Shown: piece after piece, positions 21,382 through 32,790 of the stretch
Layout of the letters: every line of letters begins with the position of its first letter
Position numbering within the stretch: the stretch's first letter is position 1
Origin: Limnomonas spitsbergensis
Taxonomy: Eukaryota > Chlorophyta > Chlorophyceae > Chlamydomonadales
Assembly (NCBI GenBank): GCA_037349105.1
Contig: JAYJMM010000022.1
Coordinates: 558,001-622,000, forward strand
Length of the DNA: 64,000 nt
Direction: 5' to 3'
Notes under the pieces: generated by a model
Told to the model about the DNA's origin: nothing
The model's database searches: none
The model's input: only the letters and a program-made list of their open reading frames with translations
Position numbers and translations under genes: made by a program

Positions 21382-24246
21382 TTAAGAAGCTTTGCATGTC
21401 TTAGTCAACAGGGAGATATTAGCCGTGGTTGGCCCGGTCCCCTTGATCCTCAGCTTTTCTTTTTGCTCCTTGGTGGGCAGCTTGACGTTTTTCGCCAGGC
21501 CGACGATCTCCAGGGCCCTGATCGTCATCCACGTGACGTCCACCTGATGAGGGGGTAGGGGCTGCATGTGAGTGTGGGCGGGGAGGAAAGGGGGCGTATG
21601 TGTGTGTGGGGGGAAATAGGGGGCAAGGGAGGGGGGCCAAGGGAGGGGGGGCCTAGGAGGGGTGTGAAGGAAGGGAGGGGGTGCAACCTCCAGTAATCAG
21701 TCATACTGAAAGGCCCAGGTGACGTCCCACGGCGGAGTAGGCGAGGGTCTTGGGGTAAAGAGGTGTCAGCCGCAGTGGTTGGGCGTGGAGCCCAGCATGC
21801 ACTACTTTAACCTAAATAATCCTGACAATATCTCTATTTTGTACCACCTCCTACCACGGAAACAGAGGCTTGCCCCTTTTCATGGAAACTGCCTGCAGGA
21901 TCCCTAACTACATGCACCATGTTTCACCCCGCACTAGAAAAGTGTCGGGCAGAAATGCAAACACTGAAGAAAAGGCAGTGAAGCACTTGCTCGCACCTGC
22001 CACCACTCGAGGCCATGTCTAGCAGACCATGCGAAGGTATGGTGGTTGTTGTGCCAGCCCTCGCCACATGCCAGGAGGCCGACCCACCTGCAGAGCCGCC
22101 AGCACCGAAAATGAAAGGACAAAATGAGCGATTTAGTTCAAATGTTGCATTCATGACGAGCCTCGCAATCCTCTAGGAGATCATCTGCTTGCCGTATACG
22201 TCACATTGTGACTGTCAATGGTAGGTACTGCATAGCAGGCATTTAAAAATATTTCGGCTAAAGCTGAAGCAATTTCCATTTATTTTCGGCTTCCGAAATG
22301 GCCCCTTGGAAAGAGGAACTAAAGAAGAAGAAAAAAAGTACCTCTAGCTAATTTCAGGCCACCCAGAGAGGATGTCGTTTTTTTCTGGCAAATTATTGTC
22401 GTGAATGCCAACAACTGTTAAAGAGGGAAGGATGTCTCCAAGCAAATATGGGGAATCCAGAGCTTACAGAGCTTGCGTAACTCAAGCTTGGAATGGACCC
22501 AACGTATGAATCTTAGCACATACATGAGAACATGTATATGCTAAGATTCATATGTGAACTGCGTATACCAGGGGGGGGGGCAACAAGCGCGGGGCGCTGC
22601 CCTAGTTAAGGGTTTAGGGTTTACCAGGGCCCCCGCGAGCCCCTTGTTCTGGTCCTAGGCTCCTTGAGCAAGGAAGATGTTAGGATGGAGAAAAGCTGGT
22701 AATCAGCATAGCCAAACCATATTCAAAACAGTCCACAGTCCTCGGCGCACCAGTTGTTGCGCGAGTTATCTCCAGATATGTACGGCTGTGTGCCCCAAAC
22801 GTGTGACGCGCTGTTGATCAGGAAGATGGCGTGATACACAAGCACCATGCGCAAGGCGCCGCCCCACACCACGGCTGGCCACCCGCCGAATGCGTACAGC
22901 AGCGGGAACTGGAGGAGCATGATCACCAACCCGCTCGGGCCGCCGAGGAAGCGGTAGAAGGACTGAGACTTGAGGTCGGTTGTGTTAGTGCGGTCGTGGA
23001 GCTGCCGCCTCACCTGCAGATCACAAAGGTGCAAGTGGCACCTGCTTTGCATCTCCAACCAAAAGCAAACCTGGCACCTGCTGTTGAATCTCTAAACAAC
23101 ATCATAATGATTTTATATATTTTGACTTAACTCATAAATCCTGATGGGGTGCAGTGATGTTTGTTATACCCATCCTCAATATCATGAAATGTCTCTATCT
23201 GCTGCCCCCTTTCACCATCATTTCGCCCTTCCGGTTGAAGCTGCTTGGTCAGAAACAATTAAACCCTCCGCCCTGCGATCCTGGCTCTTCAGCCCGCACC
23301 TTGTGGTCAAATTGCCAACCCCAGTGGCTCCACCAAAAGCCATCATTGGGGGAGTGGACGTCCAAGGGGGTGTCGGTGTGCTTGTGGTGGCCACGGTGGG
23401 TGCTGACCCACTCAATGGGATGAGACTGTAATTACATTGTCAAAGCAAAGGGCCAGTTGAATGTATTCAGGAGAGAAGTCAATCAAGGGACCTCGGGAAT
23501 TAAGGTCCGTAGACAAGGCTATTAGTGCGGCTTCATAGAAAAATACGGACTTCAATAACACAGTGGGACACATAGGACAGAGTGGGGCATACTAACAGCG
23601 TGTATCCGGTCACTACACACAGGAGACTCAAGCTCAGTCAAGTGGCTGGTTTACCCACGCACGTAGCACACACCTGGCCCGCAAGTAAACCAAAGATGGC
23701 GAAGGTATACTCCAGCCCCTGCAAACAAGCATGTTGAGATGGTCAGGTCGTTTATTGAGTGATTGAGTCGGAGAGAATGTGGGATACACTTGTTCAAGCT
23801 GACAATTTCATCCACCCAATACAACCAAGCGCATCATTAGTTGCAAGGGGACAGCATTCCCTTCCATTCCTATTTCCGTCACAGACATCACGACCAAATA
23901 TTTCTGTATCCAGATGCGTCACTGAACACTGAATGACTTTCCAGTGAGTAGCCAGATTGGCAACACTAACCTTGGGAATGGTGAAGCTGCGGTGGCTCAA
24001 TAACCTGTGGTAGCAGAGTGTGATGCCCAAGGAGCAGGTGATGTAATAGCATGCGATGAGTAATAGCACCATGGACCACGAGAAACTGGACGGGGCTGCC
24101 AGCGCCAGCAGGTGCAGGCCACCGATAAAGATGGCCCGAAAGGCACCGACCTCGCCCCAGTGCCCCCGGGTGCGCTTATCAGCGGATGTCTGCTCAGAGG
24201 GTACCTGCTCAGCTAGAGCGCCATGGCAAACAAGACAATTGGACAT
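21382..24246 (-). CDS. delta-9-type acyl desaturase (ADS/stearoyl-CoA desaturase family), copy 2
   Basis: This paralogue of the desaturase at 10854-13947 has identical exon boundaries: 24246-23971, 23718-23674, 23425-23300, 23013-22751, 22087-21997 and 21543-21382. It encodes about 320 residues ending in TAA. Histidine boxes are [16 protein letters not shown] and [10 protein letters not shown]. The signature [16 protein letters not shown] is present. Exons 2 to 5 have exactly the same lengths as in copy 1, and the introns are also partly alike, so it arose by DNA duplication. The N-terminus differs ([15 protein letters not shown] instead of MAPLEQ). The first codon of exon 2 is GGG (Gly) where copy 1 has TGG, a Trp usually conserved in the family. 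The C-terminus is shorter and different. No stop or frameshift is seen, so both copies may be expressed. Confidence 0.87.
22506..22551. other. short near-perfect hairpin in intron 4 of desaturase copy 2
   Basis: Arms of 21 bases (ATGAATCTTAGCACATACATG-type, 22506-22526 and 22531-22551) pair with one mismatch around an AGAA loop. It may be a small palindromic insertion. Confidence 0.6.
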
Positions 24247-24321
24247 TCTGAAATTTAGTAAACAAGGGTGTGATGATGTCTGGAACACCATTTCCCCTCC
24301 CCTATGTATTATCGGAGCAGG

Positions 24322-24529
24322 GTCTGTGCGTGCGTGCGTGCGTCCGCGCGCGCCGCTTGTAACACTTTTCTGAGCGTTAGGGCGCGACAGTAGGCGTACG
24401 TACGGCACCGATAAATCGGGGCGGTGCCATGCTATACCTGTTGGGACGGAATGGAACGCTGGAAAAGGGCCTGTGCGTGCGTGCGTCCGTATGTTACACT
24501 TTTCTGAGCGTAAGGGCGCGACAGTTACC
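24322..24529. repeat. 65-bp direct repeat upstream of desaturase copy 2
   Basis: TGTGCGTGCGTGCG, then CACTTTTCTGAGCG, then AGGGCGCGACAG occur at 24325-24390 and again at 24470-24527. They lie 80 to 280 bases upstream of the start codon of the minus-strand desaturase, so in its likely promoter. Confidence 0.6.
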
Positions 24530-24744
24530 GTGTGATGTGAAACGGAACATCAGGGATTCCCGTGCGAACGTACCGTAGGACCGGTTTCACTCCGCGTTTA
24601 ATTCATTGTTTTGGGGGGTGAGCGAACAGAATGCGCCGTAAATATAATTCGGAAAATTCCGTTGTGCGACCTTGATAGTCACAGGCCAAATAAAGTATTT
24701 GAGAGGTGCGCCCGAGGTACCTGAGGGAGAGGGCAAAAATGAAT

Positions 24745-25860
24745 TTCGACCCCATTGCATGTCCCTTGAGTGTAGAGCTTAACGAGAGCGTGTTCCATAT
24801 CTGGTCTTAAAATGTTTTTTTGCCTAGGGGTGGTAGGGGATATGGGGGGGCAAAAAATTCAATATTTGAAAAACGGTGTATCTTTTTTCTGGAGGTCTGT
24901 TGAGGCAGGCAGCGCCAAATCTATGTTCTTCTTTCCAACATGAGTCCATTTCCATCCTAAAATGATGCTTGGATTACCACATGACCCCCTGCTGGCCCCC
25001 CATAATGAGGGTTTGGCTAGATTGGACACATCCTGAAACCAGCTGAGAAAGCCTTAATAAGAGCTGTATTACACGCAGCATATGGTAGTGTTGGTCTGGT
25101 GGATTATGAATAAACAGATCACGTGTGTTCGTTGTGGCAAGGTCCTCAAATCTGCTGACCCTGCAAACATCTGACCAGAATGGGAGGGAGTGCATGGCAG
25201 CTTCCACGATACAACGCAATTCGAAGCGGCAGAGAACGCTCGGGTTTGCTCCCGTTCCGAGCTATCCATCACTACCTTGATCACATGCAGACAGCCCATC
25301 CCGATCAGCAGCTGGTGGAGGCAGATGTGGCACGCTACGCGGTGACGGTGGAGAAATTATTAGAGGAGGTAGTGGGCAAAGAGTTCCCGCTGAGGGAGAG
25401 GACGAAGGCAGTGAGGGAGCTCATGGCCATGATGAAGGCTGATGCCAGCGCATTGCCACCGCCATCCAGGCCATCTGCCTTCTGGCAACATGTCATCGCT
25501 ACCAGCGAGCATTAGTCGGAAGTCAATGGCCTGGCTGAGCTCAGTACCGAAATTGACTGTGAGCATGAAATTTGATCGCTAGCATTCTTATTTTCTCATT
25601 AGCCTGGCTGAGCCCAGTACACAAATTGACTGTTGGCTTGAATTTTCATCACCTACAATTTTGAAATATACTGGTAGAAGCGCCTTGACAAGCTCATCAA
25701 ATTACACCCCTTACATGCCCTGTAATTTTGAATATTGACTGAGATATCTGAATTCCAATGTGTTCCAAAGGCGGTACGTGGGTGGTAGCCTTGGTCGCTC
25801 GATTTTATATTCGGGCATGGGGTCCTCAGCTCTTTTTCTGCCCCCCCCTCGGGTGCGCGG
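24745..25860 (+). repeat. R1 repeat element, copy b (right of desaturase copy 2), with zinc-finger-like frame
   Basis: This is the direct-repeat partner of 19275-20460. It contains the better-preserved frame 25180-25515 (111 codons). That frame has FRAIHHYLDHMQTAHPDQQL, an acidic/basic helix-like stretch EEVVGKEFPLRERTKAVREL, and ends FWQHVIATSEH. The frame is related to the minus-strand frame at 16583-16281. The element ends in TTGACTGAGATATCTGAATT, a GGCGGTACG string and poly-C. Terminal repeats and target-site duplications could not be identified by eye. Confidence 0.65.
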
Positions 25861-25869
25861 ACTATTAAC

Positions 25870-26430
25870 TTGTACCAAGTGTCCAAATTTTGTCAATCTT
25901 CGGCACTACGTCCGAACGACAAAGCGAAATTTACGAGTTGGACACCATGCACATTTCACTTAGTCACCAAACGATGTTTTCGATTGTGATGACAGTACGT
26001 AGTGGCTGTTTGCCCGGCGCTAAGTTGTTTTTTTGTAGCTGCGCGGACCTGTATTAATAAGATCTCAAGGGCTGCGCGCAGGAAATACAATTATTTGCTC
26101 AAATGGCTGCTGCACGGTAAATGCGCTGCGCGGACACATAGCTTATTTTGCTGTTCGGACGATTTGCTAAAATATTCAAATCCGGGGTGCGCAAACCCTA
26201 TCCGGTTCTACGGTAAGGGATAACAGGGGGGTGAAATGTGTAGGTATGTAGGTGCGGTATATGAATACCTAATATGAAAGGGTCACATGGCAGGACCTCC
26301 AGATCGAGTGCCTTAGTATGTTTTCATGACGGCTGGGCATGCACACATGCATTGCACGTTAAGGGTGATATAATGTTCAAAGCAAGTACTAGGGGCGGTA
26401 TAAATGAAAGGATTGCCAGTCATCCCATGC
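25870..26430. other. non-coding stretch
   Basis: No gene recognised. Confidence 0.3.
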
Positions 26431-26435
26431 GTTAG

Positions 26436-26513
26436 AATATTGGTACGAGCTGCACTGCCACTAAACCATCTTGTACAAGACGGCCTAGTAGCAGTGCAGC
26501 TTGTACCAATATT
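26436..26513. other. 28-bp-arm hairpin, microRNA-precursor-like or MITE-like
   Basis: The arm 26436-26463 (AATATTGGTACGAGCTGCAC...) pairs with 26486-26513. Of 28 positions, one would be a G:U pair and one a C:A mismatch. The 22-base loop contains its own palindrome CTTGTACAAG. As RNA this would be a tight stem of the size of a small-RNA precursor. It could equally be a tiny inverted-repeat transposon. Confidence 0.6.
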
Positions 26514-26519
26514 ATAACC

Positions 26520-27235
26520 ATCAACATATCCCTATCCGGATCCCTACCCACCGAAGCTTTTAAATGATGCAGACATTCATAAATGAATCGGTGTCTATGC
26601 ACTGGATTTTGTGTGAGGTTTTAGCTCAAATGGTGCCCGCTGGAGGTCAGTCATGTAGTCATGTTTTGTCTTCATAGGCCTAGTGGTGCCTGCCCAGCAG
26701 CCTGCCAATCGCAGTATATCTGTTGCGCACACTGAAATGAACATGGCCAATACCGCATGGCCATGCACTTTTAGTGTGACCTTCACGTACCGGTACTAGA
26801 CTACTGGCCACGCACACTGGCACGCAGGCTGGCACTTGGAGAAAGTCTGCTTCTGGTGGACACGTTAACAACAGTAGGTCGGGCATGGTGCCTGGAACAT
26901 TTCTTTTTACACCATACCCCCTTTGCTTGGCTGCCAGGCAGCCATCATTGGGTCACCGAGGGACATCTTGAACAGCCTTTGGCCAACGCCACAAGCAGCA
27001 GGCACCTGGTGGAATGAGTAAACTAGGCCGCAAACCAGGGCATCGCAGCATTGTTGCTGAATCATCCTGAGCGTGACACCGACCTTCATTGGAGTGCCAC
27101 AGCCTTGGGCGCTCCGGCAACACAGCCGTTGAACTCCTCGTGGTCTTAGCTGCTCTTGCTGGGCTCAGTGCCCCCTGTGTGTGGGGGGGGTAGGTTGAAG
27201 TGAGGGGGTCTGTGAAAGGGGAGGGGGCCAAGAGC
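26520..27235. other. non-coding stretch
   Basis: No gene recognised. A poly-G run occurs near 27183. Confidence 0.3.
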
Positions 27236-27237
27236 AG

Positions 27238-27380
27238 ATGTTAGGTGTGGGTCAGAATGTTGGGCAGGGATCGGGGAGGGTGGGGGTCAGAATATTAGTC
27301 AGAGATCAAGGAGGGTGTCGGTCAGAATATTATTCAGGGATCAGGGAGGTGTGGGTCAGAAAATTAGGAAGATCTCAAGG
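27238..27380 (+). repeat. 37-bp tandem repeat, four units
   Basis: Units follow the pattern GGTCAGAATATTAGTCAGAG, ATCAAGGAGGGTGTG with small changes, at about 37-base spacing. Confidence 0.65.
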
Positions 27381-27604
27381 AGTAGAGACTTTGTGTCACA
27401 ATATGCATACTGTAAATCCCAGCCTCATGCATCTATGGTTTGAGGCTCCGGTAAATTCAAATTTCTACTCAATAATTCTCTATCTGTGTGGTTTGTTGAT
27501 GGGTTTGAAGGACCTCTTGCAGCAGCGGTGTAAGCCCACCTGACACACAGCTGAACCCTCATCGTTCAAAACCATTGGCCCACTTGATACATGACTCTAG
27601 TAGC

Positions 27605-27753
27605 GGACTCATTGCGAGAGACTGTGCCTCTGCCTCTGTGTTGCCAAATTAGTGGTGTCGCCGTTATGCGGTCCGTGACGTGAGGACGCATATAGGCCAC
27701 ACCATTTGTCTTGGCAACACAAGGGCATAAGCACAGTCTCTCGCAATGAGTCC
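27605..27753. repeat. 42-bp inverted repeat with 65-base spacer
   Basis: 27605-27646 and 27712-27753 are reverse complements with 4 mismatches in 42. The outer 23 bases match perfectly (GGACTCATTGCGAGAGACTG and three more). This could be a MITE or a hairpin RNA. Confidence 0.65.
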
Positions 27754-27759
27754 ACTCAC

Positions 27760-29195
27760 GGTCATCGAGCTGAGACAGCGGCAGGCCCTCCATGGCCTGG
27801 GAGCCGTCCTACGTGGGATCACAAGTAAGGGGTTCCTAATATGGGTTTAGGTTTAGGGTTCAGCCCCCCCAACACAAGCACAGAGAGCATGATCTCTAGC
27901 AAACAGCACTCGTGTTGTTCAAAGGCAGCAGCAAGCCCGCTTTGGCATGGGAACCATCCTTTAGAGGGAAGAGGCGGCCAGATTGGGATTTAGGATGAAG
28001 GGCGTGGGATTTAGGGCGTAGGGCGTGATTCAATCTTGTGCCGCAGATATAGGCGTGGGGTAGTGGTAGGTTCTCTATGGCCTGAAGGCCACAGTGCCGG
28101 AAAGAGTAACATAAAAGTTGGGATTTAGAGTTCAAGGTTTCAGTGTTTCACCCCTTAAAGTTGAAAACAACAGCGGGGCTCGGGCGGTCTTGGCTGGGTG
28201 GCATAGATCAGGATTAAGTGCACAGTGAATGATTAAAGAAACAGTGGGAGAAGGGACAAGTGGAGGACATTCATTGAGTCTAGAAGCAAGTAAGCAACAG
28301 GTATACAGCAAAGGCTGGAGCAAAATAAACTGCGCTGCTCATTGTTGCATGAGTGCAAGCATGCATGCTGAGGTGGTGATTAGCAGCATACCTGCCCAGC
28401 CCCTCATTGCATGTATGTTCCATTCTTGTGGCACGATGATTGGCACTTGCTGGCAGGGAGGCCTCCATTGTCGGCTTGCAGCGGCCGTGCAGCTGTTAAC
28501 GACGAGAGGTTCAAGATGGGCATATTGGCATGAAGGTACATGTTTAGTTCAATGAGCTGCGAGATCATCGGGAAGGGAAGCCCTTGAGCGGGCTGATTCA
28601 AATATGCTTTGTTGGATGTTAGTTGGTGCACCCAGGGTTCGGTTCGAGTCATCGGGTTCGAGTGGAGATTCGAGTGGGGTGTCTGAAATCATAAGCGAGT
28701 TTCTATTGGAGCCTGAAAACCAGATGCGGACGATTTTGTGAATGTGGGGTGGTGGACGGTGGTGGTGGAGGCGGTGGCATAGCTCAGGCACAGTACGGAG
28801 TTGCGGGTGGGGTCCAGGGGGAGGTGGGGTCAGTAATAAGCAGTAGATATTTGACTAAGGGACCGCAGCTCTTCTGATCAGATCTCAACTCGTCATCAAG
28901 AAGAAGTCGGGAATTATTATAGCACACGTTCGAAATACGTCCGCAACATGCTTTGGCAGAAAGATCTGGACCGTGAGCTCTTTCTGCATAACGTGTCTAC
29001 GATTGCGACTTTCTTCAGCGGTGCGGTGAGTTGTAGCCATATTATCATTGTAGCCTGCATGGGTCGCTAAGGAGTTTGGACCCTGTGCATCTCATATGAA
29101 GTTCGATATCTCTGGGAGGGGGAGCTGTGTCGGATAGCACAGGAAAGGAGTGCGGTTCTCTCGTTTATCAACCTCCGTGCTTTGAGCTCAAACCG
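27760..29195. other. non-coding stretch with telomere-like bits
   Basis: No gene recognised. GGGTTTAGGTTTAGGGTTCA occurs at 27843-27862, and GGGATTTAGG/GGGCGTAGGGCG strings near 27985-28025. These resemble degenerate plant-type TTTAGGG repeats. A few open frames here lack any domain. Confidence 0.35.
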
Positions 29196-29199
29196 CTGA

Positions 29200-30090
29200 A
29201 AGGACCCCCTTCTCCCCTGCAGAATGAGCTGGACATTGCTGTACTCCTGGCCAGTGGCCACCGAGCACTGTTACATGGGAGGAGCTGCGGAGGATGAGGA
29301 CGTCATCATGGTGAGATGATTGGGAGGGGGGGAGGAAGGCATGCATACTCCAAGGATAACAGTTGTAGAGTGGGTTGCAAGATAGACCCTTGATCTCAAC
29401 CTTGAACCTGACAATTATACCTACCTCCCCGCAACTCTTCCCCAGCCAATCCATTGCCCTCCCTCCCCGCCCCGCAGCTCTTCCCCAGACTCGTTTGTCG
29501 GGTGTCAGGCCGTCACTTCATAAGCGCAGCAGTGGCTGCTGCTGAGGAGGAGGGTGTGGCCAAGCTGTATTAGATCAAGACACCTCAACAATTCAGGACA
29601 TGATTGCAGGTGAGCATCTACTCTGTCCCATCCCGCCCTGTCCCACCAAGCCCCAGTGCATGTGCAAGCTGCAGTGCATGGGTGTGGGCACCCTCATCTC
29701 AACTGTCCATGCCCTGGATCACCATTTTTTACTCTCAGTGTCCATGCCCTGGATTATAAAATGTGCAAATTGTCTGGTAGATCTGCAAGATCTGGTGTAC
29801 TGCACGTTGTTTCTCAGCACACAAGTCCCTTCCTTTGCATTGGGTGACGATTCAGCCGCTGAAGAGTCCACCCTGCTGTGGTGAATCCGTGTGCTGGAAG
29901 TAGCTTTGCGCTGTTGAGAGACATGTTTTTAGGGATGAACCCTCATCCCCCTCAGGCCTCAGGCCCTGGAGGTGTCCACTATGGAGGTGCTCAGGGTCAC
30001 GGGGATGGACTCAGGGGAGGGACGCTGGAGCTCAAGGACCTGGATGGTGACTTTCATGAACTGTGTAGAGGAGTGGCCTGCAAGTGAGCA
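29200..30090 (+). pseudogene. exostosin-region related gene segment, copy X2
   Basis: 29370-29590 resembles 17170-17400 of copy X1 (GGGTTGCAAGATAGACCCTT, CCCCAGACTCGTTTGT and so on). 29960-30090 resembles 32985-33105 of copy X3, including CTCAAGGACCTGGA and GAGTGGCC(C/T)GCA before a (G)GTGAGC donor. Here the reading frame of the last piece is disrupted compared with X3. A preceding piece (29222-29310) ends in a GTGAG donor. The segment looks like decayed exons with introns. Confidence 0.35.
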
Positions 30091-30099
30091 GCACGATAG

Positions 30100-30650
30100 A
30101 GTTTGTTTCAGTGTGGCCATGTGGGACCATACATGGAATGGCCAATGGCCTGAGCAGCAGGCCTTCGTGCTATAAGCCCTACTGATCTGCTGCAAATCAA
30201 CTGCGACATGGCCTATGGCTGAGGGGGTAGCGAAACTTGCAGCTTGGACTACTGGCTGCAGGCTGATCAAAGCATATACCACCTTGGCCCAGTGGTGTTC
30301 GCCTGGCAGCCACACAAAGGTATTCTGCTGCCCTCTTAAATAATCACTGGTCCGACCCTAGAGTGTACCCAATACCTCTAGGTGTTGTGATTGCTTCAAC
30401 GGCTTGTTTTGAAAGGTTTGTCCACCACCTGCTGCTCCTCCCAAGACTCTCTTAAGCTTTTACACTTATCCAACTCATAGCCAAGCTGACCTGCACCTGC
30501 TTGTTCTGATTGCAGGCCTGCTCCAATGGTTGTACTCCGAGAGGGAAGTGCACATAAGGCTTCTGCCATTGTCAGTAAGGTGTGTTTATTTCAGGTCCCT
30601 TATGCTACATGTTGCAGGTAAATATCGGTCTTTGGCCAAGGGGGATTGAG
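30100..30650. other. non-coding stretch
   Basis: No gene recognised. It leads into a minisatellite. Confidence 0.3.
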
Positions 30651-30654
30651 ACTG

Positions 30655-31235
30655 TAATCACCTCAGCTTAGCAGCAGATTCAGCACAACAGGGCAAGATC
30701 TAGATATTTATCTGTTGGGAGCCTTGCATCCTCAGCTGAGCAGCAGCAGATAGAGCACAACAGGGCCAGATATTGATATAATTATCTGTTGAGAGCCTTG
30801 CATCCTCAGCTGAGCAGCATCACACAGAGTACAACAGGGCCAGATCTAGATATTTATCCTTTAGAAGCATTGCAAGCTTAACAGCAGACAGATTACAACT
30901 GGGCTATATCTAGATATTTATCAGTGCTTTCTCAGCTGAACAGCAGACATAAAACGACTAGGCCAGACATAGATGTTTGTCAGTCAGGAGCCTTGCATCC
31001 TCAGCCTAGCAGCAGACAGGGTTTACTGGGCCAGGTCTAGATATTTCTAGATAGCAGTTACAATATTTGTATCCTCAGCCCAGCAGCAGACAGATTGCAT
31101 CAGGGCCAAACCTAGATATCTATCAGCCGTGAGCCTTGCATCTTCTGTCTAGAAGCAGACATGGTACAACTGGGCCAGATCTAGATATGAATCCATCGTA
31201 AGTCTTGCGTCCTCATCCTAGCAGCTGACAACATG
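30655..31235 (+). repeat. degenerate minisatellite, about eight units of 70-76 bp
   Basis: Each unit has the order CCTCAGC(C/T)NAGCAGCAGACA, ACAACTGGGCCAGA, TCTAGATATTTATC and GAGCCTTGCAT. Units differ by substitutions and small indels, so the array is old. Stops occur in every frame, so it is not coding. Confidence 0.8.
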
Positions 31236-31867
31236 TAAGTGGACCACATTAAAATTAGTTCTGCATATGGATCATGGATCATGATCCGCCCATGGGATGT
31301 TGACCTGTACTTTCAATGTAGGACCCGTGCAGGGCAAGCAAGGCTTTGTTCCCAAAGCTGATCGTATGATGTGCTGTCGGCTGGTGTTTCTCCTTCTAGG
31401 TCTCTCAAGAATTTTATATCCATATCTGTCATGCAGATATACCTTCCGCGTGCCATGGGCTCGGGCTGCCTTTGCCATGTTCAGGGACCTATGCGTCACA
31501 AGCCCTTGGTGCGCAGCCTTCATCTGCAATCCTCCACTCTAAAATGTAAACGTCCTTGTGACCATCGCCCCCTCTTCCTCAGGCGATCTGGGCGAGGAGG
31601 ACGCCAAGGGCTCCTTTGACCTGGTCCACTGCCTGACTCCAAACTCCACCTAGCTGTCATTCTGGGCATTGGATGCGGACAAGGAGTGTTGCGGCTGGAA
31701 CAAGGCACACTGGCAGGCCCCTGTTGGCTGTGCAGAGTATCTTGGCAGGCCGCATCAGTGGGGACTGGAAGGACCCGGGTGTGGGCTTGTGGCTTAACTG
31801 CTGGCGCAGCAACGAGGACTACTCGGCCAACGTCCGGCAGAAGGTAAGGGATGAGACCTGTGCACGC

Positions 31868-32130
31868 AGACAGGCAGGCAGGCAGACTAGGTAGGCACGC
31901 AGCCAGACAGAAAAACAAAAAGACCGTTGGACAGGCAGGCAGGCTGATGGACAGACAGGTAGGCAGGCATACAGATAAGCAGACAGACAGGTAGGCAGGC
32001 AGACATGTAGGCAGGCGGACAGACAGGCAGGCTGGCAGACAGATAGACTGAATGACAGGAGTGCAGGTAGACAGACAGACAGACAAGCATGCAGACAGGA
32101 TGGCAGACAGACAGGCAGACAGTTAGACTT
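31868..32130 (+). repeat. (CAGA/CAGG) tetranucleotide-based microsatellite
   Basis: About 260 bases consist of CAGG, CAGA and TAGG blocks. The minus-strand reading LPACLSVCLP is an artefact of this simple repeat. Confidence 0.8.
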
Positions 32131-32149
32131 ATAATATCATAAAGATATA

Positions 32150-32790
32150 ATGGGCCTTGGGTTATGCCTTTTAGTTAGGGGATATATTTGGGCTCTCTGT
32201 GGGGAGGGCATGAAGGTTGGCTGTTATGCCGCCCTGGTTAACTTCCATCATTGCTGATCGCCTGTTGATCATCCATGCTGAGGTCCAAGCCGCGCGGTCA
32301 CTGATGAAGGCACTCACTACTGAGCAATCAGAGGCGATCACCATGCTTTCTGGCCTCTATGTGTTTATTTGTGTGTGGACCAGACCAGCTTAAGCGAACT
32401 TAGAGGAAGCCAACACTGGCTGGGCTTATGGGGACCACATCTTGTGTGCCAAGCAATAGGGCTTGCTGTGCCAGGCCCTCAGGCTTTGGCCGTGATTTAG
32501 CTGAGTTGTGAATTGTAAATGGGACCCTGATGCCGGCAAGCAAATTGTATGATTGCCAATGCACTGAGCTCTCAGCTAGACACCTGCTCCATCTGCCTGT
32601 GTTGCCCTTTCTTGTCTGCATATAGTTGGCCGTGCTCATCAACTCGTCACCATTTACTCTGTAGACTTTGCCCTTATCCCTCATCTTTCAACCCGAGTGA
32701 CCACGTGGTTCAGGATCGTTCACTGGATCCAAATGCCTAAGCTCTCACTCACCATGTGCATGAACTCTTCGCCCATAACTCTGAAGATTA
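32150..32790. other. non-coding stretch
   Basis: No gene recognised. Confidence 0.3.

Noticed and set aside
27843..27862. Internal telomere (TTTAGGG)n tract, also at 22610, 39274 and 48360
   Set aside because: Only one to three imperfect units occur at each place, which is too few to call a telomeric array.
31520..32090. Cys/Leu/Pro-rich minus-strand frames (LPACLSVCLP type)
   Set aside because: They come from a CAGA/CAGG microsatellite.
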